Shown in pieces: positions 11,050-21,138 of a DNA stretch of 64,000 nucleotides. The DNA comes from Muscardinus avellanarius (Eukaryota; Chordata; Mammalia; Rodentia; Gliridae). A model generated the notes under the pieces. That model had not been told where the DNA came from. It ran no database searches and saw only the letters and a program-made list of their open reading frames with translations. The position numbers and the translations under genes are program-made. How positions within the stretch are numbered: the first letter of the stretch is position 1; each line of letters opens with the position of its first letter. The DNA is taken from NCBI GenBank assembly GCA_963383645.1, contig OY726565.1, forward strand, positions 41,706,944 through 41,770,943, given 5' to 3'.

Positions 11050-11067
11050 ATCCCGGACGAGCCCCCA
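11050..11067 (-). promoter_or_regulatory. tRNA-Pro primer binding site
   Basis: The minus strand reads TGGGGGCTCGTCCGGGAT two bases after the 5' LTR. It is the 18-base proline-tRNA primer site typical of murine-leukaemia-type gammaretroviruses and shows no mismatch to the sequence I remember. Confidence 0.93.
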
Positions 11068-11069
11068 TA

Positions 11070-11731
11070 TGAAAGGGTCCAAGAATTGCCCACCAACCCA
11101 AATATCGAAGGACTCACAAGAGATGTAAAAATGCAAGCGAGGTTTATTGTCCCGGCTAGCCAGGGGTCGAGACCAAGACACTATGGCCGAGGTTCGACCC
11201 CTCCCCACTCCACGCTCTGGATTTTATAACCCTAGGAGGGAGTGGTTACACATGAGGGAGTGGTTACACACACGTCAGAGCCCGCCAACCTTAGAATACA
11301 ACCAATCAGGTACAAGGACAAACAAGTACAACCAATAATTTTAAAACATGCATCCACACACGTCAGAGCCTGCTCTGCCTTTCCCACCCACCTTGGCTGG
11401 GCCAGGCTTATCTCTGCACTGAAGAACAGATTATCTCTGCACTGGAGAGCAGATTAGGCTGGCCTTGTTTGCTGATCTAGCTCAGAGATATGGGGATGGG
11501 GTCCCATTTACAAAGACCTTGGACGGCAAGCTGGAGATTAGAGGCTTTGACCTTGTGGGTCCCCTACCCTTGTCCTTGGATGGATCTTGATTTTATTTCC
11601 AATCCTACCTTCTATCTTAACTATATTTTAATACCTTATTTCTAATCCTAATATGGAAGAAGACTTCTCTAGTTAACTTCTCATACTGGGGGGAAAGCGC
11701 TTCTTCCAGCCTGCTTTCCAGCACCCCTACA
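11070..11731 (-). repeat. 5' LTR of the chimeric provirus (family A)
   Basis: 662 bases, apparently identical to 2449-3110. The TATA box is at 11222-11229 and the polyadenylation signal at 11143-11148 (both read on minus). On the right it is followed by the target duplication tccgc (11732-11736). Transcription from it would run left, away from ZNF292. Confidence 0.95.
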
Positions 11732-12660
11732 TCCGCAAACTGCAATCCTCAGATCTAAGCCTCCCGAATGCTAGGATTACAAGCGTGCACCACCAATCCC
11801 AGCTTCCAAATGATTTTTTTATTTTTTATTTATTTTTAAAATTAATTTATTATTTATTTATTATTTTTTGATGGTACTGGGGTAGAACCCAGGGGCTTTC
11901 TACCTCCGGGCTATACTCCCAGACCTATTTTATATTTTATTTGGAAACAGGGTCTCACTAAGTTGCTGAGAGCCACACTAAGTAGTTGAGGCTGGCTTAG
12001 AACCTGTGCGATCCTCCTGTCTCAGCCTCCCAAGCGCGGGGATTACAAGCGTGCGCCACCACGCCCGGCTCAAATGAATTTTTTAAAAGATTTTTTACTT
12101 AGGGGCATTGTGGTGCATACCTGTAATCTCATTACTTGGGAGGCTCTGACAAGAGAATGCCTAGTTTGAGCCCACCCTAGGAACTTAGCCAGACCCGATT
12201 TCTAAATAAAAAATAAAATAGGGCTGGGGTGTGGCTTGGAGATAGAACCGCACTGGGTCCAATCTCCCCCAAAAAGAGAAAAAGCAAAGTTATAGTACTC
12301 TTGTTTTCCATTGTTTTCTTTTTCTTCATATTAAAAGTGAAAAAATCCAAATAAACAATAAAATATATCTCCTTATTTAAACTGTAAGTATAAATTTGTA
12401 TGGTATATTTTCTTCTGGGAAGAACTAATAACTAAAGTTAATTCTCTTAAATGTGATTCCCAAGCCGGGCGGTGGCGCACGCTTGTAATCCCAGCAATCA
12501 GGAGGCTGAGACAGTAGGGTTGCGATTCGAGGACAGCCTCAGCTACTTAATGAAGCCCTTTGAAACTCAGTGAGACCCTGTTTCCAAATAAGAACAAAAA
12601 ATAGGGCTGGGGGTGTAGCTTGGAGGTAGAATGCCCCTGGGTTCCATTCACAGTACCACA
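11732..12660. repeat. SINE block right of the provirus
   Basis: 11732-11806 is the second half of the SINE split by the provirus. An antisense copy covers about 11870-12069 behind an AT-rich tail. A diverged sense copy covers about 12101-12272 and a younger sense copy about 12463-12659. Between them, 12273-12462 is AT-rich with nothing recognised. Confidence 0.8.
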
Positions 12661-12854
12661 AAACAAAACAAAACAAAAAATGTGATTCCCAATACTAGGG
12701 GTGGGGGGGGTGAAACCCAGTGTTCCTTGTGCTTTTGGAACATGTGCTGGACCACAAGTTTCAGCATTTTATTTGACTCCTTTGCTCTTTCTCAAAAAGG
12801 ATGTCTTCCTTGGAAAAGTGTAACGTGGTTTTAACTGATGACAACATAGCTGCA

Positions 12855-13480
12855 CTATGCGCTCCTCTGCATCCGTGAGCACCGCACTGATTTCCTGCCT
12901 CCGAAGAGACCTACTGGACTGGACTTCAGACTCACAGCTGAGACGCAAAGGCCTCGGCCTGCGGCGAGGCAAGCGGCGGGCTGGAGCCTCCGCCAGCCCT
13001 CGGCTCCCTGCGGCTCGGCGCCCCGCGGAGGCTGGGCAGAGCCGGCCCGAGGCCTGTGCTGCGGGCTGGGGAGCCGCAGCCTCCCCGGAGCTGGGAAAGC
13101 GCAGGCTGCAAACGCCGGGGCTACAGGGGACCGCGCTGTCGGGGAGCCGAGCCTGGCCGGGCCGAGGTGGACAGGTGCAGACCCGGCAGCGGAGTGGACG
13201 GGAGCAAGGCCCGGGCCGGGTCTCCACCGGCTGGGGGGAAAGGGCCCGCCCGGCCTCTGCGGAGAGGTCCGGCGTCCCTGGCGCGCCCCCTGGCTCGGCG
13301 CCGCCTGCTGTAGCAAACAACGCGGTTCCCTTCCTGTCCTCAGGCCCTGCTATTTCAAGAATTCTAGAAAAAGAACGCAGGACTGTGTGCCGCCCCGTGC
13401 AGCCGGCTGCGGCCGAAGCCAGGCACGTCTGTACCTTTCCGCAAGTGTCGCCCCAGCTTTAGGGATCGCGAGGGTGAGGG
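12855..13480. promoter_or_regulatory. CpG island, owner unknown
   Basis: About 600 bases very rich in G+C and in CpG, between AT-rich flanks and about 11.5 kb upstream of the ZNF292 start. Such islands usually mark promoters. It is open in several frames on both strands (up to 201 codons on plus, 183 on minus), but the predicted proteins are low-complexity and match nothing I know, as expected of GC-rich non-coding DNA. A sequence resembling a splice donor (agg followed by gtgagg, GT at 13474) lies at the right end. 12661-12854, to its left, holds nothing recognised. Confidence 0.6.
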
Positions 13481-13680
13481 TAGTGTGTTTGTCTCCTAGA
13501 TTTACTATGAAATCAAGTCTCTAGGGAATGCAGGTCAGTATTACACCACGCCCATGGCAGTCGCGCCCAGTTAAAAAATGGGCCGGTACTGGCTGTGCAG
13601 ATATGGACTTCCTCAGGGACTGGGATTCTTTTGGACCTCAAGGTTATTGTTTTATGGGGCCTGCGATTTCCCCCAGGAAA

Positions 13681-13725
<45 letters not shown>

Positions 13726-13796
13726 TGGTTCCTATGAGCTGACTGGTCTTTTAAAGAAGGAATGTCTTTAAAGACATTGAGACATTGACTGGTGAT
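13481..13796. repeat. Unassigned sequence with a TG repeat
   Basis: A TG dinucleotide repeat of about 38 bases lies at 13685-13722. The rest shows no recognised gene or repeat. Confidence 0.6.
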
Positions 13797-14341
13797 TTAT
13801 TTATTTATGTATTTATTTTTATTTATTTATTTATTTTTGCGGTACTGGGGATAGGACTCAGGGACATTCTACCTCCGTGCTACATCCCCAGCACTATTTT
13901 TTATTCTTTAGTGTGAAATAGGGTCTAAGTAGCTGAGTCTGGCGGCGAACCTGCGAACCTGCGATCCTCCTGTCTCAGCCTCCCAGTACTGGGATGACAA
14001 GCGTGTGCCACCACCCCCGCTTGGACTGTTGTTTAACATATGGGCTTGGGCACACTAACTCATGTGTATTTGTTGATATACCTCTTATATGGATAACAAT
14101 GAGACTTCTGAGATCTCCAAGATGAAGTCCACCTGTTATGGGATAGTATTATTATTATTATTATTATTTTGGCAGTATTGGGGACGGAAATCGAGCATAC
14201 TACCTCCGAGTTACACCTCCAGTCTTGTTTTTTTATTCTTTATTTTGAAACAGGGCCTAAGTACCTAAGGCTGGCCACTAATCTGCTATGCTCTTGTCTC
14301 AACCTCCCAAGTACTGGGATTACAAGCGAGTGCCACGCCCC
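13797..14341 (-). repeat. Two antisense SINEs
   Basis: A TTTA-rich tail (13797-13836) leads into an antisense B1-dID copy (about 13838-14022). An (ATT)n tail (about 14148-14168) leads into a second copy (about 14169-14341). Confidence 0.85.
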
Positions 14342-14884
14342 TCTCAGTATTCCTAATCCTTCTCATTTAAAACCCCACACTTGTATAGCAATTTGTTGAA
14401 CCTGTGGTCTAACAGGCTCTCAAAGTGGGTGATACCAACCCCAAAAGGACTCTGGAAAGATGTAGGGAAACAAACGTAGCCCAGGGTTGGAGGGGGAATT
14501 GAAAAACCTAAAGGGAAGTAGTCGAATCACCCAGGGGGTACTGAGTAATTTATTTTTTTTTTTTTCTAAAGAGGTAAGCCAATAAGTTTGAGACTCTTAC
14601 CTAGATAGCTCCTTAGACTACTCTGATGTTCTGAGCTGAATCTGTGTGCATTGTCATAAAAGAATGCTTGTTATATTGCATGTTTTGCCATTGCGGGTCA
14701 CTTTTCCATGACAACACTAACTCAAGGGAGGGGTAGTTTTGGTTCACCTCTAATTCTCCCAAACCAAATAGTGTCTGTGAATATTTCCTCAATAAGTGTG
14801 TACTAATAATATGACCCAGCCCAAATGCTTATATTTCCTGGAGGCTCTAAAAAAAAAACAAATATTGTTTTGTGTTTTTTTTTT
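14342..14884. other. Unique-looking intergenic sequence
   Basis: No gene, no SINE and no regulatory signal that I can support. A short T run (about 14550) and an A run (about 14851) are the only simple-sequence features. Confidence 0.5.
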
Positions 14885-15117
14885 AGTACTGGGGTGGGGG
14901 AGCCCAGGGGCTTTCCTACCTCCGGGCTATACTCTTAGACCTATTTTATACTTTATTTGGAAACAGGGTCTCACTAAGTTGCTGAGAGCTTCACTAAGTA
15001 GCTGAGGCTGGCTTCGAACCTGTGTGATCCTCCTGTCTCAGCCTCCCAAGAGCTGGGATTACAAGCCTGCCTCCCAAGAAGAGCTGGGATTACAAGCCTG
15101 CGCCACCACGCCCGGCT
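14885..15117 (-). repeat. Antisense SINE with a small internal duplication
   Basis: A B1-dID copy in which the phrase cctcccaag-agctgggattacaagcctg occurs twice in tandem (about 15044-15100). The duplication lengthens the B1 part by about 30 bases. A poly(A) run (15139-15160) lies beyond it. Confidence 0.85.
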
Positions 15118-15372
15118 TTCTAAAAATATTACATGTAAAAAAAAAAAAAAAAAAAAAAAAGGGAAGGAATGGAGGAACAGGGAGGTTAGGGTTCACAGAT
15201 AACCAAAAGTGAAAGACATGGCTGCCCATGCTGATGGACACATATCAGTCATTGTGCTTAGAATCAATTTGCTAACAAGCCTCATAGTTTTAGAGTTATC
15301 ATGGGTAGAAGGAATGACCTACATTCTTGGGTGATCCCCCTTCCTTTTTTTTTTTTTCTGATGCAAGAGATT

Positions 15373-15593
15373 TTTTTTTTTTTTTTTTTGGTGGTACTAC
15401 TGGGGGAAGAAACCAGGGGCTTTCTGCCTCCAGGTCACACTCCCAGACCTATTTTCTATTTTATTTGGAAACAGGGTCTCACTAAGTTGCTGAGAGCCTC
15501 ACTAAGTAGCTGAGGCTGGCTTTGAACCTGCGCGATCCTCCTGTCTCAGCCTCCCAAGCGCGGGGATTACAAGCATGCACCACCATGCCCAGC
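15373..15593 (-). repeat. Antisense SINE with 14-bp target duplication
   Basis: A poly(T) tail followed by a B1-dID copy. The same 14 bases, tgatgcaagagatt, flank it at 15359-15372 and 15594-15607, which is the signature of L1-driven insertion. Confidence 0.92.
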
Positions 15594-15678
15594 TGATGCA
15601 AGAGATTGAGCTCAATACCTATTGCATGCACTCTACAGTGGAGCTACATACCAACCTTAAGTAATTTTTCTAATTTTT

Positions 15679-15902
15679 TTTTTTTTTTTTTTTTTTTTTT
15701 TGGTGGTACTGGGGATGGAATCCAGAGGCCTTCTACCTTGGGGCTATACTCCCAGACCTATTTTATATTTTATTTGGAAACAGGGTCTCACTAAGTTGCT
15801 GAGAGCCTCACTAAGTAGCTGAGGCTGGCTTTGAACCTGTGCGATCCTCCTGTCTCAGCCTCCCAAGGGCTGGGATTACAAGAGTGACCACCACGCCCCG
15901 CC
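15679..15902 (-). repeat. Antisense SINE with 16-bp target duplication
   Basis: A poly(T) tail plus B1-dID copy, flanked by aatttttctaattttt at 15663-15678 and 15903-15918. Confidence 0.92.
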
Positions 15903-15933
15903 AATTTTTCTAATTTTTAAAATGTTTTTGTTG

Positions 15934-16082
15934 GCAGGTGTGGTGGTGCCCGCTTGTAATCTGGGAGGCTGAGGCAGGAGGCTGGCAGTTTGAAGACAGC
16001 CTCAGCTCCTACTTAGTGAGACTCTTTGCAACTCAGTGAGACCCTGTTTCAAAATAAAGGATTAAAAAATAGGGCTGGGAGG
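15934..16082 (+). repeat. Sense SINE truncated at its ID part
   Basis: B1 head and linker of a B1-dID element that stops at agggctggga, just where the LTR-derived segment at 16083 begins. A displaced ID tail at about 16433-16492 may be its missing end. Confidence 0.75.
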
Positions 16083-16206
16083 GTGTATTCATTTCGAGTC
16101 ACCCCCTCATGCCATTTTGGCATGAGGCTGTATTTCTATTTTCTGTATTTCTATCTTTCTAATAAACTTCTTTAAATCTTCAGAAAAAAAAATAAAAAAA
16201 ATAAAT
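16083..16206 (+). mobile_element. LTR R-region RNA copy with poly(A), fused to a SINE
   Basis: About 100 bases (16083-16183) match the minus strand of the solo LTR at 17076-17817 over about 17249-17350, differing at a few bases. The left end falls about 30 bases downstream of that LTR's TATA box, at its expected start of transcription. The right end lies about 17 bases after aataaa (16161-16166) and is followed by an A-rich tail (16184-16206). The segment is therefore what a transcript limited to the R region would look like. It joins the preceding SINE at a shared gggtgt, which suggests template switching during reverse transcription. I infer the mechanism; the homology and tail are visible. 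Confidence 0.75.
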
Positions 16207-17075
16207 AGGGCTGGGAGCCGGGCGTAGTGGTGCGCCTTTGTAATCCCCACGCTTGGGAGGCTGAGACAGGAGGATCGCACAGGTTTGAAGCCAGCCTCAG
16301 TTACTTAGGCTTTCAGCAACTTAGTGAGACCCTGTTTCCAAATAAAATATTAAAAAAAGGACTGGGAGTATAGACCAGAGGTAGAAAGCCTCTGGGTTCC
16401 ATCCCCAGTACCACCAAAAAAAAAAAAAAAAAATAGGGCTGAGGGTGTATCTCAGAGGTAGAATGCCACTGGGTTCCATCCCCAGAACTGCAAGACAAAG
16501 TTTTTGTGGTATTGGAGATTGAAACACAGGGGCATTCTACCTCTGAGCTATACCCCAGCCCAATTTTATTTTTATTTTTAAAATTATTGATTGATTGATT
16601 GATTTGGTAGATTTGATGGAACCCAGGGGCATCGACCTCCAAACTACACCCCTACCCTATATTTTATTCTTTATTTTGAAACAGGGTCTCACTAAGTTGT
16701 TGAGGGCCTCACTGAATAGCTGAGACTGTCCGCGAACTGCGATCCTCCTGTCTCAGCCTCCTGAATGCTGGGATTACAAGCGTGCACCACCAACCCAGGC
16801 TAAATTTTGAAACAAGGTCTTGCTAGGTTGATGAGAGTCTCACTACATGCCAAGGGTGTCTTTTTTTTTTTTTTTGGTGGTGGTACTGGGGATGGAACCC
16901 TTCTACCTCCGGCCTATACTCCCAGACCTTTTTTTTTTTCGGGTTTGGGGATGAAACTCAGGGGCATTTGACCTCCGAGCTACACCTCCTACCCTATTTT
17001 TTATTCTCACTAAGTTTCAGAGGGCCTCACTAAGTAGCTGAGGCTGTCCACGAACTGCGATCCTTTGGTCTCAGC
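16207..17075. repeat. Nested SINE block
   Basis: A sense SINE covers about 16214-16413, followed by poly(A) and an isolated ID tail (about 16433-16492). Antisense copies or fragments lie at about 16505-16583, 16606-16800, 16861-16927 and 16931-17075. The last one is cut by the solo LTR and resumes at 17818. Confidence 0.8.
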
Positions 17076-17817
17076 TGTTGCAGATTGGGAGAATATGGTT
17101 TGAGGAAACTGTTCCCCGGGGAACCCCTGCATGGGTCCCGGACACACTTTCCCCCAACCCATAACAAAAGTCAAAAAACGACCAAAAACAGAAAATTACC
17201 GCGGGTTCTTGTCCTAAGCTAAGAGTAAATGCATAGCTTGGACAGTTGCTGAAGATTTAAAGAAGTTTATTAGAAAGATAGAAATACAGAAAATAGAAAT
17301 ACAGCTCCATACCAGACTGGCATGGAGGGGTGACTCGAAATGAACACACCAAAGGGATTACACGTGGACCAGACTTTATACTCATGACCTCCATCTTGTT
17401 TACGTAATTCTGACTAGTGAACGTCCCTGTAAGGTACCTCCCCTTAACCCTGTAAGGTACCTCGCCCAGCAAGGTGTGGCAAGGTGTCTTCTTTCATGAA
17501 GGGCAAGGTCAAAACCTGCTCCATCCTCCCTAGATCTTCATGTAGATCTGTCTTTAGATAAAGGCCTAGTTCTCCTCTCTTAAGATCTGTCTTTAGATAG
17601 AGAAAGGCCTAGCTCTCCTCGATTGACTTGTTAATTACTTTGGGATAGGTTAATTTACATTGGAATAGCTGCCTGTTTTAGGCAGAAATTCTTTTTTACC
17701 CAAGTCTGCCGCCATTTTGACACAACTATTTTGAAATATATCAATTATTTTCTTTTGAAATATATTAATAATCAGAGCTTTCCCAAATCTTCCTAGGCCG
17801 TTCCCAATACTGGTACA
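17076..17817 (-). mobile_element. Solo LTR with 5-bp target duplication
   Basis: 742 bases beginning TG and ending CA, flanked by tcagc at 17071-17075 and 17818-17822, inside an antisense SINE. Minus orientation: TATA box (tttata on plus, 17375-17380), polyadenylation signal (tttatt on plus, about 17266-17271), so R is about 17249-17350 and U5 about 17076-17248. A short duplicated motif (agatctgtctttagata) occurs near 17545 and 17584. No internal retroviral sequence remains, consistent with LTR-LTR recombination. It differs from the A and B families of the provirus. Confidence 0.9.
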
Positions 17818-18190
17818 TCAGCCTCCCGAATGTTGGGATTACAAGCGTGCGCCACCACGCCTGGCTTATTTATTTTTTAATTTGGAAACAGGGTCTCTTA
17901 AACCAGCACGGCTGACTTCGAACCTGTGCGATCCTCCTGTTTCCGCCTCCCAAGCGTGGGGATTACAAGCGTGTGTCACCATGCCCCACCTGGTTTATTT
18001 TTTATATTTTATTTGGAAACAGGGTCTCTAAAGCCATCAAGGCTGGCTTCGAACCTGGGCAATCCTCCTGACTCAGCCTCCCAAGTGCTGAGCATGTACT
18101 TGGCCAGACTTGTTGGTTGTTTTTGTGGTACTGGGGATGGAACCCAAAGGCATTTTATCTCTGAGCTACACCCCCAGCCCTATTTTTCAT

Positions 18191-18221
<31 letters not shown>

Positions 18222-18538
18222 GTACTGGGGGGTGGATACTCCTAGACCTATTTTTTATATTTTGTTTGAAAACAGGGTCTCACTAAGTTACTGAGAACCT
18301 CACTAAGTGGCTGAGGCTGGCTTCAAACCTATGCAATCCTCCAGTCTTAGACACGGGGATTACAAGCCTGCGCCACCACGCCCAGCTCAGCTCTGTACTT
18401 TATCTTGAAACAGGGTCTCATTGTGTTGCAAAGGGACTCATTAAGTAGTTGAGGCTGTCCTTGAACAGTGACCTGTGACCCTCTGGTCTCAGCCTTCCAA
18501 ATGCTGGGATTACAAAGCCTGCAGCACCATGCCTGGCT
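17818..18538 (-). repeat. Antisense SINE fragments and GT repeat
   Basis: The end of the interrupted SINE (17818-17866) is followed by fragments at about 17868-17989, 17991-18094, 18120-18192, 18221-18387 and 18390-18538. A GT repeat (about 18193-18220) separates two of them. Confidence 0.8.
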
Positions 18539-18594
18539 CAGACTGGTTGGTTTTTGATGATTGGGTGATGATTTAATAATGAAATTGGGGAATT

Positions 18595-19110
18595 TCTAAA
18601 ACAAAATAAGGGATAACCATTCCAGATTCCTCAAGGGTATCTGCTGGAGGATTTGAGGGAGAACCCACCATCCCAAAGAGGCCTTCAGGAACTTGTGGTT
18701 CTTCTGGGCATCTTCCACCAGCTTTTGGTGCCTGAGCCTCTGCATGTGCAAGGACTTCCAGACTCTCAGCAACTCGCTCCTATCTGCCTTCCTCAAGGCC
18801 TCCTTCTCCTTGCAGAGCTGTTGGCAGCAGGAGGAGCCCACGCCTGGCCTCTGCCTATTCCTGTTTTGACTTCCCAATGTCCTCAAACTGCCCCTTTATC
18901 TCAATGTGCCATATGGGGTTCTTGCTGTCCTTCAGAGTGGCTGTGACTTTCCACTGCAGGTCTTTCTCCTTCTCTAGTTCCCTGCACAGGCATCTGACCA
19001 TGGCCCATGGCTGCTGTGTTGTTGGTCTTTCTCTCGGTGGCCATGTCAGCTGCCATGATCTCTTGTGTGCTGTGGAGGTCCATCCTCTAGGTACAAGCCT
19101 ACAGCTCCCC
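18595..19110 (-). pseudogene. Candidate pseudogene, charged coiled-coil-like protein
   Basis: On the minus strand two frames carry protein-like sequence that looks continuous once a frame change near 18870 is allowed. The upstream part includes CRELEKEKDLQWKVTATLKD, the downstream part CCQQLCKEKEALRKADRSEL and VWKSLHMQRLRHQKLVEDAQ. The composition (many K, E, R, Q and L at helix spacing) suggests a coiled coil. No introns are evident and the frame is broken, so an intronless retrocopy is the simplest reading. I see no clear poly(A) tail and I cannot name the parent gene. Chance open frames remain possible. Confidence 0.45.
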
Positions 19111-19199
19111 TGCTATGCTGCCATGAGAGATTCCCTGAGACTCCAGTCTCATCCATCTCATCTTTCCTGGGGTCTCTCAATCAGTCTTGTCCATGTGCT

Positions 19200-19468
19200 T
19201 TTAAAAAGATATACATTTATTTATTTGTTTGTTTATTTGTTTATTTATTTAGTGTGTGCCTGTTTGTGTGTGTGGTACTGGGGATTGAACCCAGAGGTAT
19301 TCTACTTCCAGATACATTCCCAGCCAGATTTTATTTGGAAACAGGGTCTTGCTAGGTTGATAAGAGTCTCACAACTTGCTGAGGCTGTCCTCAAACCTGT
19401 GATTTCATGTCTCATTCTCCCAAGTACTGGGATTACAAGTGAGTGACTATGTCTGGCTTAAGATACAT

Positions 19469-19531
<63 letters not shown>

Positions 19532-19980
19532 TTTTTGTGGTACTAGGATTGAACCCAGGGCATTCTACCTATGAGCTACACCTCCAGCTCTATTTTTTAT
19601 TCTTTATTTCAAAACAAGGTCTCACTAAGTTGCGGAGGGTGTAACCTAAGTAGCTGAGGCTGGCCATGAACCCTCAATTCTCCTGTCACAGTCTCCCAAG
19701 TACTGGAATTACAGATGTGTGCCACCATGTGTGGCTTACTTTTATTTTTAACTTATTTTTACTTTTTTATTTTTGTGGTACTAGGAATGGAACCCAGAGG
19801 CATTCTACATCTGAACTATACTCCCAGCCCTATTTTTTATTCTTTACTTTAAAAAAAGGTTTCACTGAGTTGCAAAGGGCCTCACTAAGTAGCTGAGGCT
19901 GACCACAAACTGCAATCCTCCTATCTCAGCCTCCCAAATACTGGGATTAAAAGGATATACCACCACACCTGGCTTACTTT
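19200..19980 (-). repeat. Antisense SINEs with TTTA tails
   Basis: Antisense B1-dID copies lie at about 19273-19457, 19535-19735 and 19765-19975. An uninterrupted TTTA tetranucleotide repeat of about 70 bases (19463-19533) is the tail of the second copy. Confidence 0.85.
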
Positions 19981-20590
19981 TATTTTTTAATATACTTTTA
20001 TTGGTGCATTATAGTCTCACATCATAATGTCAATCATGTTGGCAGTGACAAACATGCACAGGGCACTTGGTGTCCCCCCTCCCTCCTCATTCTCTCTTTC
20101 CCACACAGGGTAATTAGAGTAACATTGGTATTTTCACATATGTATGCAAAGCCAATGGTAGTCCTTCTGTCATTGACCCTTACTCTTCCCCCTTCCCTTC
20201 CTCTAGACCACCTCCCTGGTTCCACTGAGGTTTCTCCTCTATTATCTGGTATCCCAATTATTTCCTAACTTGCATGTTAGAGAAAACATATGGCCCTTCA
20301 CTTTCTGTGACAGGCTAATCTCACTTAACATAATGTTCTCCAGCTCCAACCATTTTCCTGCAAATGACAATTTTATTTTTTATTGCTGAGTAGAATTCAA
20401 TTGTGTGTATATCTTATAGTGTTTTAGTCCACTCATCTGTTGATAGAAACCTAGGTTGGTTTCAAAATTTGGCTATTATGAATTGTTCTGTTATGAACAT
20501 GGGTATGCATATATTACTATATGTTTTTAATTTCAATCCCTTTAGAAATATACTCAGTAGTGGTATAGCTGGATAGGTCATTCTTTTAAA
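19981..20590 (-). mobile_element. L1 3' end remnant, antisense
   Basis: Begins with a reversed L1 end (tgcaccaataaaa when read on minus) and continues with familiar antisense L1 phrases: tgctgagtagaattcaattg, ccactcatctgttgatag and tcagtagtggtatagctgga. There is no open reading frame. Confidence 0.75.
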
Positions 20591-20599
20591 AATCAATAT

Positions 20600-21104
20600 T
20601 TGGAGCCCAGTAGTTATATTTGTAATCCCAGTACTTAGGAGGCTGAGACAGGAGGATCACAGGTTCTCAGCCTTAGCTACTTAGTGAGGCCCTCTGCAAC
20701 TTAGATACTGTTTCAAAATAAAAAATAAAGCCGGGTGTGGTGGCGCACACTTGCAATCCCAGCATTCGGGAGACTGAGATCTGGAGGATCGCAGTTCGCG
20801 GACAGCCTCAGCTACTTATTAAGGCCCTCTGCAACTCAGTGAGACCCGGTTTCAAAATAAAGAATAAAAAATAGGGCAGGGGCCGTAGCTCAGAGGTCAA
20901 ATGCCCCTGGGTTCCATCCCCAGACCCCCCCCCACACACACACACAGAATAGGGTGGGGGTGAACCTCAGAGATAGGATGCCACTGGGTTCAATATCCAA
21001 CACTGCAAAAAAGCTCACCCCAAATTAAAAGCCCCCCAAATGGCTAGGGATATAGATCAGAGGTAGAATTTCCCTAGGTTCAATCTCCAGTACCCTAGTA
21101 CCTA

Positions 21105-21138
<34 letters not shown>

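Larger units (their letters stand above)
2449..11731 (-). mobile_element. Chimeric defective gammaretrovirus-like provirus
   Basis: The element is a full provirus of 9,283 bases lying antisense to ZNF292. Two 662-base LTRs, which appear identical by eye, begin TG and end CA when read on either strand. They are flanked by tccgc at 2444-2448 and 11732-11736. Reading the minus strand, the order is: LTR A, tRNA-Pro primer site, leader and broken gag start of family A; then a partial LTR, tRNA-Thr-type primer site, broken gag, a long decayed middle and an env transmembrane remnant of family B; then family B's polypurine tract and start of its LTR; then the end of an A-type env, the A polypurine tract and LTR A. 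I recognise no pol. No SINE has landed inside it although the surroundings are saturated with SINEs. It is defective and at most could have moved with proteins supplied in trans. Confidence 0.9.

Noticed and set aside
12769..13462. Open frames of 183 and 201 codons across the upstream CpG island
   Set aside because: GC-rich composition removes stop codons in several frames at once; the products are low-complexity and match no family I know.
15301..15794. Recurring short open frames ending in LETGSH- or LTKLLRASLSS-like peptides throughout the window
   Set aside because: They are translations of antisense B1-dID elements, not genes.
19463..19533. Regular repeats considered as a CRISPR-like array
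   Set aside because: Plain tetranucleotide microsatellite without spacers, in a mammalian genome.
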